From contig NZ_JAPSLI010000007.1 of NCBI RefSeq assembly GCF_031180975.1, positions 109,823-173,822 on the forward strand: DNA of 64,000 bases, given 5' to 3'. Made by a program: the position numbers and the translations under genes. The notes under the pieces were generated by a model, which was not told the origin of the DNA, ran no database searches, and saw only the letters and a program-made list of their open reading frames with translations. This document shows, in pieces, positions 8,020-16,474 of the stretch (its first letter is position 1; the number at the start of each line of letters is the position of its first letter). Source of the DNA: Microbacterium sp. (lineage in GTDB: Bacteria; Actinomycetota; Actinomycetes; Actinomycetales; Microbacteriaceae).

Positions 8020-9241
8020 AGCCCGCCAGCACGACCCGCAGCTGCTCGACCGCCCAGTCCAGCTCGGTGGCGCGGATGACCAGCGGCGGGGCGATCCGGA
8101 TCGTCTGGCCGTGCGTGTCCTTGACGAGCACGCCGCGCTCGAGGAGCTTCTCGGCGATCTCGCGCCCGGATCCACGCGCCGGGTCGATGTCGACGCCGGC
8201 CCAGAGCCCGGCGATGCGCACGCCGGTGACGCCCTCGCCGATGAGCGACTCCAGCCGACCGGCCAGATGCTCGCCCAGCGCCCGTGCCCGCTCCTGGAAC
8301 TCGCCGTTCTCGAGCATCTCCACCACGCGCAGACCCACGGCCGCCGCCAGCGGGTTGCCGCCGAACGTCGAACCGTGCTCACCAGGGCGGATCACGCCGA
8401 GCACGTCTCGATCGCCGACGACCGCCGACACCGGCAGGATGCCGCCACCGAGCGCCTTGCCCAGCAAGTACAGATCCGGCACGACGCCCTCGCGGTCGCA
8501 CGCGAACGTCTCGCCCACCCGACCGAGGCCGGACTGGATCTCGTCCGCGATGAACAGGACGTTGCGCTCGTCGCAGATCTCGCGGATGCGGCGCAGGTAG
8601 CCCTCCGGCGGGATGATCACGCCCCCCTCGCCCTGGATCGGCTCGATCAGCACGGCTGCGGTGTCCTCCGTGATGGCCGCGGCGACGGCATCCGCATCGC
8701 CGTAGGGGACGGCGTCGAAGCCGGGGGTGTACGGGCCGAAGTCGGCGCGCGCCTGCTCGTCGTCGCTGAAGCTCACGATGGTGGTGGTGCGGCCGTGGAA
8801 GTTCCCCTCGGCGACGACGATGCGTGCCTTGCCGTCGGCGATGCCCTTCACGCGGTAGCCCCAGGCACGGGCGACCTTGATGCCGGTCTCCACCGCCTCT
8901 GCGCCGGTGTTCATCGGCAGCACCATCTCCTTGCCGCACAGCGCGGCGAGGGCGGCCGCGAACGGCTCGAGCCGGTCGCTGCGGAAGGCGCGGCTGGTGA
9001 GCGTCACCCGGCCGAGCTGCTCCGTGACGGCGGCGAGGAGGGCCGGATGCCGGTGCCCGAAGTTCACAGCCGAATAGGCGGCGAGCAGGTCGAGGTAGCG
9101 CTTGCCCTCGGCATCCGTCACCCATGCGCCTTCGGCACGCGCGATGGTGACCGGCAGGGGGTGGTAGTTCTCGGCGACGTGCGGCTCGGCCGCCTCCACG
9201 ACCGCGCCGGTGGCGGGCGATCGGAGGGCCCCGGCGGTCAC
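8018..9241 (-). CDS. rocD: Ornithine aminotransferase
   Basis: 407 residues of a class III PLP aminotransferase that converts ornithine and 2-oxoglutarate to glutamate semialdehyde and glutamate. Seen are AAYSAVNFGHRHP near the N-terminus, the PLP phosphate region NTGAEAVETG, ADEIQSGLGRVG, and the Schiff-base lysine 262 in LGKALGGGILP, followed by EHGSTFGGNPLA. These are ornithine aminotransferase signatures. The start is taken as GTG 9241, which overlaps the stop of the hydrolase gene (GTGA). The product cyclises to P5C, the substrate of the PutA dehydrogenase domain encoded 3.4 kb away. Confidence 0.9.
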   Translation of the reverse strand: MTAGALRSPATGAVVEAAEPHVAENYHPLPVTIARAEGAWVTDAEGKRYLDLLAAYSAVNFGHRHPALLAAVTEQLGRVTLTSRAFRSDRLEPFAAALAALCGKEMVLPMNTGAEAVETGIKVARAWGYRVKGIADGKARIVVAEGNFHGRTTTIVSFSDDEQARADFGPYTPGFDAVPYGDADAVAAAITEDTAAVLIEPIQGEGGVIIPPEGYLRRIREICDERNVLFIADEIQSGLGRVGETFACDREGVVPDLYLLGKALGGGILPVSAVVGDRDVLGVIRPGEHGSTFGGNPLAAAVGLRVVEMLENGEFQERARALGEHLAGRLESLIGEGVTGVRIAGLWAGVDIDPARGSGREIAEKLLERGVLVKDTHGQTIRIAPPLVIRATELDWAVEQLRVVLAG

Positions 9242-10116
9242 TTCTTGCCCCGCAGTTCGAGCGTGCAGCACTTGATCCCGCCGCCGCCGAGCAGCAGCTC
9301 GGAGAGGTCGACGGTGATCGGGTTGTAGCCACGCTCCCGAAGCTGGCGTTCGAAACCGGTCGCGCGCGGCGAGATGATCACGTTGCAGCCGTCGCTGGAG
9401 GAGTTCAGGCCGAACACGGCGCCGTCCTCGTCGGAGACCAGGATCGCGTCGGGGAAGCGCTCCTCGAGGATCGCACGGCTGGCGTCGTCGAAGGCGCCGG
9501 GCAGGTAGGCGATGTTGGCGCGCTCGGGGCCGCCGTTCTCGACGCCCTGCACCGGGTCCAGCACGGCGATCGCGGTGTCGAGGTGGTAGAAGCGCGGGTC
9601 GATGAGATTCAGCGAGACGACCTCGCGGCCGAACACCTCGCCGACCTCACGGTGGCTGTCACCGGTGGAGCGGAAGCCGGTGCCGGCGAGGATCACGTCG
9701 CCGACCAGCAGGAAGTCGCCCTCGCCCTCGTTCACCTCCTGCGGTTCGACCGTGTCGAAGCCGTGGGTGCGGAACCACTCTGCGAATGCGGGCGCCTCGC
9801 CCTGCCGCTCGACGAAGCGGAACTTCGGCACATATGCGCGTCCGTCGATCACGAAGCCGCCGTTGGCGGTGTAGACCATGTCGGGGTAGCCGGCCAGCGG
9901 GTCGATGAGCTCGACCTCATGGCCGAGCTCGAGGTACAGGTCGTACAGCTTCTGCCACTGCGCGACAGCCTTGGCTGTGTCGGTGGGCTTGGCCGGCTCC
10001 ATCCACGGGTTGATGGAGTAGTTCACCGTGAAGTGCTCGGGTCGGCACATCAGGTAACGGCGGTGGTGGGCGGTGCGGGTCACGGGGCTCGCGATGGCGG
10101 TCTCCGGCGTCGACAT
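9238..10116 (-). CDS. Dimethylargininase-type amidinohydrolase
   Basis: 292 residues of the guanidino-group-modifying superfamily. CRPEHFTVNYSINPWM, DMVYTANGG, EGEGDFLLVG and the C-terminal catalytic cysteine in GGGGIKCCTLEL are visible; DPRFYHLDTAIAVL carries the catalytic His. The nearest known functions are dimethylarginine dimethylaminohydrolase (citrulline plus dimethylamine) and related arginine- or ornithine-yielding hydrolases. It is translationally coupled to rocD, so the operon probably funnels a guanidino compound towards ornithine and glutamate. Exact substrate not certain. Confidence 0.8.
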   Translation of the reverse strand: MSTPETAIASPVTRTAHHRRYLMCRPEHFTVNYSINPWMEPAKPTDTAKAVAQWQKLYDLYLELGHEVELIDPLAGYPDMVYTANGGFVIDGRAYVPKFRFVERQGEAPAFAEWFRTHGFDTVEPQEVNEGEGDFLLVGDVILAGTGFRSTGDSHREVGEVFGREVVSLNLIDPRFYHLDTAIAVLDPVQGVENGGPERANIAYLPGAFDDASRAILEERFPDAILVSDEDGAVFGLNSSSDGCNVIISPRATGFERQLRERGYNPITVDLSELLLGGGGIKCCTLELRGKK

Positions 10117-10240
10117 GGGTGCTCCTCGAGAGGGTGCGGCGGACGCTGTCCAGGGGCCCGGCGGGCCTTCGACCCGTCGCGCGGCCCTCGACTGAACCAG
10201 GGACCGGCGGCGGGGAAGATGCGACTCGGGCACGCCGCGT

Positions 10241-11275
10241 TCATTCTCTCACCCGAGTCTGTGCATCGCCAGCATCCGGGCCCTGCACCACGACAGGCGC
10301 CCGCGCACCGGCCGCGACGAGGTGGTGGATCGCGGAGGGCGCGGCGGAGAACGGCCATTCGCCGTCCCACACCGGCGTCACCGCGCCCTCGTCCGCGAGC
10401 AGGGTGAGGGCGCGGACCACCTCGGGGTGGACGCCCGCCGCGAGGGTGCGGATGCGGATGCTCCGCCCGCCGGACAGCAGCAGGCCCGCCGTGCGATGTC
10501 GGAAGGACCCTGGGACGGCATCCTCACCGGCGAGGACGATCACGCCGCCCCTGGCGGTCAGCCGCTGCAGCAGAGCGAGGCGGATACCGCTGCCGAGATC
10601 GACGACGGCGTCCAGATGTCCCGATGGGATCTCGGCAGCCAGGGCGTCCGGCGCGATCGGGTGCACGCCCGGCGGCCGGCCGCTGGATACGGCATCCGTC
10701 GCCCAGACCTCGGCGCCGCGCACGGTCGCGAGCTGCACCGCGATCGTCGCGGCCGCTGACGCGCCGGCGATGAGCACGCGCCGACGGTGCGCAACGCGTT
10801 TGTCGAGCCCGGCCATGTCGAGCGCCTGCCACACTCGACTCCCGCCGCCCGCCAGGCAGGCGGCCGACTCGACGGCGAGATGCGGCGGGCGCGGCACGAG
10901 GCGCATCTCGTCGACGGCGACGAGGGCCGCGAGACCGCCTCCGCCGGGCAGTCCGACCACGACCTCTTCCCCGAGCTCCGAGCCGACCACGCCGGATCCG
11001 ATCGCGACGACCGTTCCGGCCACGGCGGAACCGGGCACCTGCCGTCCAGGAGTGCTGACGCCGGCTCTCGCCCGCCTGGGCCCCCTGCGCATCATCCGCA
11101 GGTCCGTGCCGTCGAGCGCGGTCGCGCGGACGCGCAGCAGCACCTCACCGGCGCGTGGCCGCGGCACTCGCATGCGTTCCAGGCGGATGCCGGATGCCCC
11201 ACTGTCCTGCATCCAGGCCGGCATCAGATCTGGGACGCCGGGAAGCCGGGCGCCGGGCAACCGGTGCGCGATCAC
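10241..11275 (-). CDS. MDR-family zinc-type alcohol dehydrogenase homologue
   Basis: 344 residues. The N-terminal GroES-like fold (RPRAGEVLLRVRATALDGTDLRMMRRG, then PGSAVAGTVVAIGSGV) and a Rossmann half (RRVLIAGASAAATIAVQLATVRGAEVWATD) mark a medium-chain dehydrogenase/reductase. The usual catalytic cysteine near residue 45 (GxCxTD) is replaced by ALDGTD, and GHE is absent, so it may not bind catalytic zinc and could be quinone-reductase-like. GTG 11275 is preferred because GGAGGT stands eight bases before it. Substrate unknown; no operon partner. Confidence 0.75.
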   Translation of the reverse strand: MIAHRLPGARLPGVPDLMPAWMQDSGASGIRLERMRVPRPRAGEVLLRVRATALDGTDLRMMRRGPRRARAGVSTPGRQVPGSAVAGTVVAIGSGVVGSELGEEVVVGLPGGGGLAALVAVDEMRLVPRPPHLAVESAACLAGGGSRVWQALDMAGLDKRVAHRRRVLIAGASAAATIAVQLATVRGAEVWATDAVSSGRPPGVHPIAPDALAAEIPSGHLDAVVDLGSGIRLALLQRLTARGGVIVLAGEDAVPGSFRHRTAGLLLSGGRSIRIRTLAAGVHPEVVRALTLLADEGAVTPVWDGEWPFSAAPSAIHHLVAAGARAPVVVQGPDAGDAQTRVRE

Positions 11276-11344
11276 CGCGGCACCTCCAGCATGGTCATCC
11301 CGGTCCGTCCTCGTCACATCATGCGGCTCTCCGCGGAGCGGACC

Positions 11345-11377
11345 GGGTCCTGGCGGGCACCCGGCGCGCCAGGACCC
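11345..11377 (-). terminator. Hairpin behind the M14 peptidase gene
   Basis: An 11-bp perfect stem, GGGTCCTGGCG with CGCCAGGACCC, and an 11-nt loop, six bases beyond the M14 stop codon on the minus strand. There is no U-run, which is common for actinobacterial terminators. Confidence 0.6.
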
Positions 11378-11383
11378 GACCGA

Positions 11384-12454
11384 TCACTCGTCGCCGCGCG
11401 GCTCCCACGCCTGCTCGGGCAGCGAGTCCCAGATCGACGTGTCCGCCGTCTCCACTTCACCGCTGGCCACAGCGCGGATGGTGCTCTCCAGCGTAAGGAT
11501 CGTCTGCTGACGCAGGTAGCCGTTTGACTTCTGCCCCAGCAGCGCGTCCGGGTTCTCGTGGTCGCTCATCCCGCGCATCTCGAACAGCAGGGTGGAGATG
11601 TCGTACTCGGCGGCGATCCCGTTGCGCGCGATCGTGTTCGCGGTGCCGCCGACGTACTTGCCGAGGTGGCCCCAGCCGGTGGAATCCACGCTGGCGTAGA
11701 CGACCGCACCCAGCCGCTTCGAGCCCTCCAGCACGGCCGGGTCCACATCGGGGGTGGTCGGGTGCAGGATCGACCCGGACACCAGCTTCCCGTCGACCCG
11801 GGACTGCGTGCCCTGGTGGTGCAGGTCGATCATGTAGTCGATGTCGTACACCGAGAGCACGTTCTGGTGCAGAGCCTGGATCTCGGGCTGTGTCTTGGCC
11901 ACGTGGTCACGGTTGATGTCCACGTTGTTGGCGTTGTGGCGGGTCAGGTGGCGGTCGCCCGACGCGATGTAGTCGTCCAGCGGGAAGTCGACGTCACCCA
12001 TCGCGCCATCGGGGTTGAGCATCGGCAGCACCAGGATGTTGATGTCGTCGAGCACGTCGGCCATGCGACCGGTTCCCAGGTGCTTGATGACCTCGATCGC
12101 GCCTTCCGTGGTCAGCTGCTCGTTGCCGTGCTGCTGCGTCAGGAACAGGATGGTCGGGTTCGCGGGGTCCGACAGGTACTTCGCGAGGTAGAGATCCCGG
12201 CCCTTCACCGACTGCCCGATGACCTCGAGCTCGAGCGCGTTCTGCCGCGCGTCCTGCGTCTTCAGTTCCTGCACCATCGAGTCGTAGGTGTGCAGGTTCG
12301 CCGTGTTGACCGTCTCGTGCCCGTTGTAGTTGGGGCCTTCGCCGACCGCGAGCGCAGGGGCGGCGCTCAACGTCGCGACCAGGGCCGTGCCGGCCAGCAC
12401 GCAGCCGGCCTTCGCCAACAGATGCCGTGGGGATCGGGCTGAGGTGAGATTCAT
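11384..12454 (-). CDS. Secreted M14-family zinc carboxypeptidase
   Basis: 356 residues with a signal peptide (RHLLAKAG onward, likely cut after APALA at residue 36). Metallocarboxypeptidase motifs are in order: zinc ligands His109 and Glu112 in QQHGNE, the substrate region NRDH near 181-184, His212 in DLHHQG, and a late acidic LLFEMRG as candidate for the catalytic Glu. It would remove C-terminal amino acids from peptides, or cleave murein peptides, outside the cell. GGAG precedes the ATG. It stands alone between the alcohol dehydrogenase and putA. Cell-wall and protein substrates cannot be told apart. Confidence 0.83.
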   Translation of the reverse strand: MNLTSARSPRHLLAKAGCVLAGTALVATLSAAPALAVGEGPNYNGHETVNTANLHTYDSMVQELKTQDARQNALELEVIGQSVKGRDLYLAKYLSDPANPTILFLTQQHGNEQLTTEGAIEVIKHLGTGRMADVLDDINILVLPMLNPDGAMGDVDFPLDDYIASGDRHLTRHNANNVDINRDHVAKTQPEIQALHQNVLSVYDIDYMIDLHHQGTQSRVDGKLVSGSILHPTTPDVDPAVLEGSKRLGAVVYASVDSTGWGHLGKYVGGTANTIARNGIAAEYDISTLLFEMRGMSDHENPDALLGQKSNGYLRQQTILTLESTIRAVASGEVETADTSIWDSLPEQAWEPRGDE

Positions 12455-12624
12455 GGGGAGTTCTCCTTCGGACTGGTCGGCGCGCCGACCCCTGCGCGAG
12501 GGGCGCGCAGATCGGTGCACCCTGGGGAACGTCCCATGCAACCATGGCCTCGTCACGGTTGGCAATCGCTTTCCCCCGCTCGGCCGAAGTTCCTCCGGCG
12601 AGCGCCGTGACGCATCAGGCGCGA

Positions 12625-15600
12625 TCAGATCACGCCGGCGCTCCAGTCGTCCGGGTTCCCGAACCGGTGCGCCGTGATGGTCACCGACTGCTCATGCACG
12701 AAGGGCAGCAGTTCGATCCGACCGGCCGAGGTCACCTCGTCGGCGTACACCGCCAGATCGGGATCGCCCTGCACCGCGCGCGCAAGATCGCCGTGCAGCG
12801 CGGCGACGGCATCCCGCTCACCCACCAGCCGCACGCGACCCGCCCCGGCGAGCACGGCGGAGGGCCCGTCGGGGTCCGCCACCGTCTCGACGTCGGCCTG
12901 CTCGGCCGCCTGGCCGCGGCGCACCATCCGGTCGATCCATTCGGCGTCGCTCTCGACGGCGACGAGCACGCCCAGGTCTCCCAGCACGGTGCGGACTGCG
13001 GCCGGCAGCCCGCTCGGCACCGAGAGCAGGAACCGCGCGCCGGAGCGGATCCCGGCGATCACCACCCGCAGCACCTCGTGCAGCGTCGAGCCGGCTGCGG
13101 CGCGCACCACGACCGGGACCGGACGGTACCGGAACAGGTTGCGCTCCACACCGAGCTGGGAGACGTCGCGCACCTGCCCGAACTCGCGGTCCCACGCCAC
13201 GGCGTCGGCGAGCGCCGCCTGCCGCAGCCACTCGAACGCGTCGAAGTCCAGCGACGGCTGCGCCGCCTCGATGAGGCCCGAGATCCGCGCGTCGAGGCCG
13301 CGCAGGTGCAGCGTGCTCGACGCCTTGCCACGGGGCTGCGAGCGCCACGAGCCGAGACCGATCAGGTAGTTCGGCCCGCCGGCCTTCGCCCCTGGTCCGA
13401 CCGACGAGCGCTTCCAACCGCCGAACGGCTGCCGCTGCACGATGGCGCCGGTGATGCCGCGGTTCACGTACAGGTTGCCTGCCTGCACCTGATCGAGCCA
13501 GAGCGCCAGGTCCTGCGGGTTCTGGGTGTGCAGCCCGGCGGTGAGTCCGTACGGCACCGCGTTCTGCAGTTCGATCGCGGCGGCGAGCGTCGGGGCGTGC
13601 ATGATGCCGAGCACGGGGCCGAAGAACTCCTCGAGGTGCGTGCGGGATCCGGACTGCACGCCGACCCTGATGCCGGGGGTCCACAGCCGGCCGGTCTCGT
13701 CGCCGGGCACCGGCGCCGGCTTGACCAGCCAGCGCTCCTCGCCCTCGAGCTCGGTGAGCGCCCAGTCCAGCTTGCCTTGCGGCCTCTCGATCAGCGGCCC
13801 CATCTCGGCGAGCGGGTCGGAGGGCCAGGCCACGTGCAGCGAGCGGGTCGCGTCGACGAGCTGCCGCGCGAACCGCCGGGAGCGGCCGACCGGTCCGACC
13901 AGGATGCCCAGGGACGCCGCGGAGCATTTCTGCCCGGCGTGGCCGAACGCGCTGCGCACCAGGTCGGCGACGGCGAGGTCGAGGTCAGCGGTCGGCGTGA
14001 TGACCAGCGCGTTCTTGCCGCTGGTCTCCGCCAGCAGCGGCAGGTCGGGACGCCAGGAGCGGAACAGCGCCGCGGTGTCCCAGGATCCGGTGAGGATGAC
14101 CCGGTCGACGTCCGGGTGCGATATCAGCTGTCGACCCAGCTCGCCCTCGTCGAGGTCGGCCAGCACCAGGACGTCGCGCGGGATGCCGGCCTGCCACAGC
14201 GCCTCGGCGATCACCGCCGCGCATCGACGGGCCTGCGGCGCCGGCTTCAGCACGACGCCCGAGCCCGCGGCGAGTGCCGCAAGCGTGCCGCCGGCCGGGA
14301 TGGCGAGCGGGAAGTTCCACGGCGGGGTGACCACGGTCACCCTGACGGGCTGGAACACCGCGCCGGGGATGCCGTCGAGTTCGCGGGCGGTCGCTGCGTA
14401 GTACTTCGCGAAGTCGACCGCCTCGCTCACTTCGATGTCGGCCTCGGCGAACACCTTGCCCGTCTCGGTCGCGGCGACCTCGATCAGCTCGCCGCGTCGT
14501 GCTTCGAGAGCGGCGGCCGCGCGCAGCAGCACCTCCGCACGCTCGGATGCCGGACGCGCGCCCCAGCCGGATGCCGCGTCGCGCACCGTCTGGAGCGTGC
14601 TGTGCAGCATCCGCTCATCGTCGATCCGCGCGGCACGCAGCGTCTCCGACCCCGCTCGTTGCGTCGTCGAGACCGACGCGATCCGCTCCAGCACCTGACG
14701 GGCCCACTCACGGTTGGGAGGCAGGGCGGGATCGCTGTCGGGCGTGTTCGAGAAGCCGGGCGCCCCGTCGGAGCGGGTGGCGCCGGCGAGCTCTTGCCGG
14801 GCGTACACCGCCGTCTGCAGGAACGGATCCTCGTCGTCCTCGTCGCCGGAGGAGCCGCGCGCGATGCCGAGCACGACCCCGGTGAGGTTCTCATCGCGCG
14901 GCGCCGGACGCGTCACCGGCCGCACCGACTCGTGCGCGGGGGCGAGGCGGTTCTGCGTGCGACGCGGTCCGGTGAGCAGCGACCGGTCGGCGGCGCGGGC
15001 GATGGAATCGACGAACCGCAGCCTCTCCCGCTCGAACAGCACCGGATCGTCGGCCAGATGGAACGCCGCCGACAGGAAGTTGGCGGGGGAGGCGCTCTCC
15101 TCGAGTCGCCGGACCAGGTAGCTGATGGCGACGTCGAACTCGTCCGGGCGCACCACGGGCACGTACAGCAGCACCGGTCCGACGACCCGCGACACCGCGG
15201 CGACCTGCCCCTGCGCCATGCCCAGGAGCATCTCGAACTCGATGTGCTCGCGGACGCCACGCTCGCCGGCGAGCAGCCACGCCCAGGCGATGTCGAACAG
15301 GTTGTGGCCGGCCACGCCGATCCGCACGGCGTCGGTGTTGCGCGGCTGGAACGCCTCGTCCAGGCAGCGCAGGTAGTTCGCGTCGGTGTCGAGCTTCGAA
15401 CTGTACGGGGCCTGCGGCCAGCCGTGCATGACGGCATCCACCTGCTCCATGGCGAGGTTCGCGCCCTTCACCAGCCGCACCTTGATCGGGGCGCCGCCGT
15501 GCTCGACGCGGTCGCGTGCCCACGCGGTGAGCTCGCGCAGCGCCGGAAGCGCGTCCGGCAGGTAGGCCTGCAGCACGATCCCGGCGTGCAGGTCGCGCAG

Positions 15601-16359
15601 ACGGGGATCCTCGAGGATGCGGGTGAAGACGGCGATCGTCAGGTCGAGATCCTTGTACTCCTCCATGTCGAGGTTGATGAACGTCTGGGCCCCTGAGCCG
15701 GTAGAAGAGCCCGCCGCGGTCAGGTACAGCGGCATCAGCCGCTCCACCACCCGGTCGACGACCTCGTCGAACGCCCACATCGAGATGCGGCTCATGATCG
15801 CCGACACCTTCACCGACACGTAGTCGACGTCGGGTCGCCGGATCAGCTCGTGGATGCCGTCGAGTCGGCGCTTCGCCTCGGTCTCGCCGAGCACCGCCTC
15901 GCCGAGCAGGTTCAGGTTGAGCCGTGCGCCCGACTCACGGATCTGCTCCAGTGCTGGCCCGAGCTTCTCGGGCCGCGCGTCGACGATGAGGTGTCCGACC
16001 ATCTGCCGCAGCACGCGGCGGGCGATGGGCACGGTGGGCGCGGGCAGCGCCGGGGCGATCATGCCGCCGGCCCGCACGGCGCCACGCAAGTACCAGGGCA
16101 GGAACTCGGGCGCCAGCGGGGCGACGCGGTGCAGGTTGGACGCGGCGGCGGACAGGCTCTCGGGGCGCATCACCCCGTCGACGAAGCCCAGCGTGAACGG
16201 GAGCCCCTTCGGGTCCTGCAGCACGCCGGCCAGCCGCTGGGCGGCCGGGTCGGTCTCGGCCTGGGCGGCCTCGGCCACCCAGCGGTGCACGAGTGCGGTG
16301 GCCTGATCGGCGAGGGATGCCGCCGCCTCGGGGTGTTCTGGTGCGGGCGTCTCCGGCAT
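12625..16359 (-). CDS. putA: Bifunctional proline dehydrogenase / P5C dehydrogenase
   Basis: 1244 residues. The FAD-dependent proline dehydrogenase barrel covers about residues 80-450 (VSVKVSAIMSRISMW, FINLDMEEYKDLDLT, VRLVKGANLAMEQ, RIGVAGHNLFDIAWA). The NAD-linked aldehyde dehydrogenase domain follows, with the catalytic Glu near 778 (AETSGKNA) and Cys near 812 (GHAGQKCSA). About 160 residues after it form the C-terminal PutA extension. There is no N-terminal DNA-binding domain, so this is not the self-regulating E. coli type. Proline is taken to glutamate with channelled P5C. A TAGGCT box six bases before the ATG suggests a leaderless mRNA. Confidence 0.95.
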   Translation of the reverse strand: MPETPAPEHPEAAASLADQATALVHRWVAEAAQAETDPAAQRLAGVLQDPKGLPFTLGFVDGVMRPESLSAAASNLHRVAPLAPEFLPWYLRGAVRAGGMIAPALPAPTVPIARRVLRQMVGHLIVDARPEKLGPALEQIRESGARLNLNLLGEAVLGETEAKRRLDGIHELIRRPDVDYVSVKVSAIMSRISMWAFDEVVDRVVERLMPLYLTAAGSSTGSGAQTFINLDMEEYKDLDLTIAVFTRILEDPRLRDLHAGIVLQAYLPDALPALRELTAWARDRVEHGGAPIKVRLVKGANLAMEQVDAVMHGWPQAPYSSKLDTDANYLRCLDEAFQPRNTDAVRIGVAGHNLFDIAWAWLLAGERGVREHIEFEMLLGMAQGQVAAVSRVVGPVLLYVPVVRPDEFDVAISYLVRRLEESASPANFLSAAFHLADDPVLFERERLRFVDSIARAADRSLLTGPRRTQNRLAPAHESVRPVTRPAPRDENLTGVVLGIARGSSGDEDDEDPFLQTAVYARQELAGATRSDGAPGFSNTPDSDPALPPNREWARQVLERIASVSTTQRAGSETLRAARIDDERMLHSTLQTVRDAASGWGARPASERAEVLLRAAAALEARRGELIEVAATETGKVFAEADIEVSEAVDFAKYYAATARELDGIPGAVFQPVRVTVVTPPWNFPLAIPAGGTLAALAAGSGVVLKPAPQARRCAAVIAEALWQAGIPRDVLVLADLDEGELGRQLISHPDVDRVILTGSWDTAALFRSWRPDLPLLAETSGKNALVITPTADLDLAVADLVRSAFGHAGQKCSAASLGILVGPVGRSRRFARQLVDATRSLHVAWPSDPLAEMGPLIERPQGKLDWALTELEGEERWLVKPAPVPGDETGRLWTPGIRVGVQSGSRTHLEEFFGPVLGIMHAPTLAAAIELQNAVPYGLTAGLHTQNPQDLALWLDQVQAGNLYVNRGITGAIVQRQPFGGWKRSSVGPGAKAGGPNYLIGLGSWRSQPRGKASSTLHLRGLDARISGLIEAAQPSLDFDAFEWLRQAALADAVAWDREFGQVRDVSQLGVERNLFRYRPVPVVVRAAAGSTLHEVLRVVIAGIRSGARFLLSVPSGLPAAVRTVLGDLGVLVAVESDAEWIDRMVRRGQAAEQADVETVADPDGPSAVLAGAGRVRLVGERDAVAALHGDLARAVQGDPDLAVYADEVTSAGRIELLPFVHEQSVTITAHRFGNPDDWSAGVI

Positions 16360-16423
16360 GCCCTCAGCCTATGCGGGCGTCGTGTCGGCCGGCCGGATTG
16401 CGCCGTGCTGAGGGGGAGCACCG

Positions 16424-16455
16424 GTGGCCGGGACCTCCCCAGTGGTCCCGGCCAC
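16424..16455 (-). terminator. Hairpin between the FAD oxidase gene and putA
   Basis: A perfect 11-bp stem, GTGGCCGGGAC with GTCCCGGCCAC, and a 10-nt loop, 19 bases beyond the FAD oxidase stop codon on the minus strand. It probably separates that transcript from putA. No U-run. Confidence 0.6.
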
Positions 16456-16474
16456 GGCATCACTCCGTGAGACG

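Noticed and set aside
12544..15696. A 1050-codon open frame on the plus strand opposite putA
   Set aside because: It is a GC-rich shadow of putA: the composition is Arg/His/Gly/Asp-heavy, no domain is recognisable, and putA itself has full catalytic motifs.
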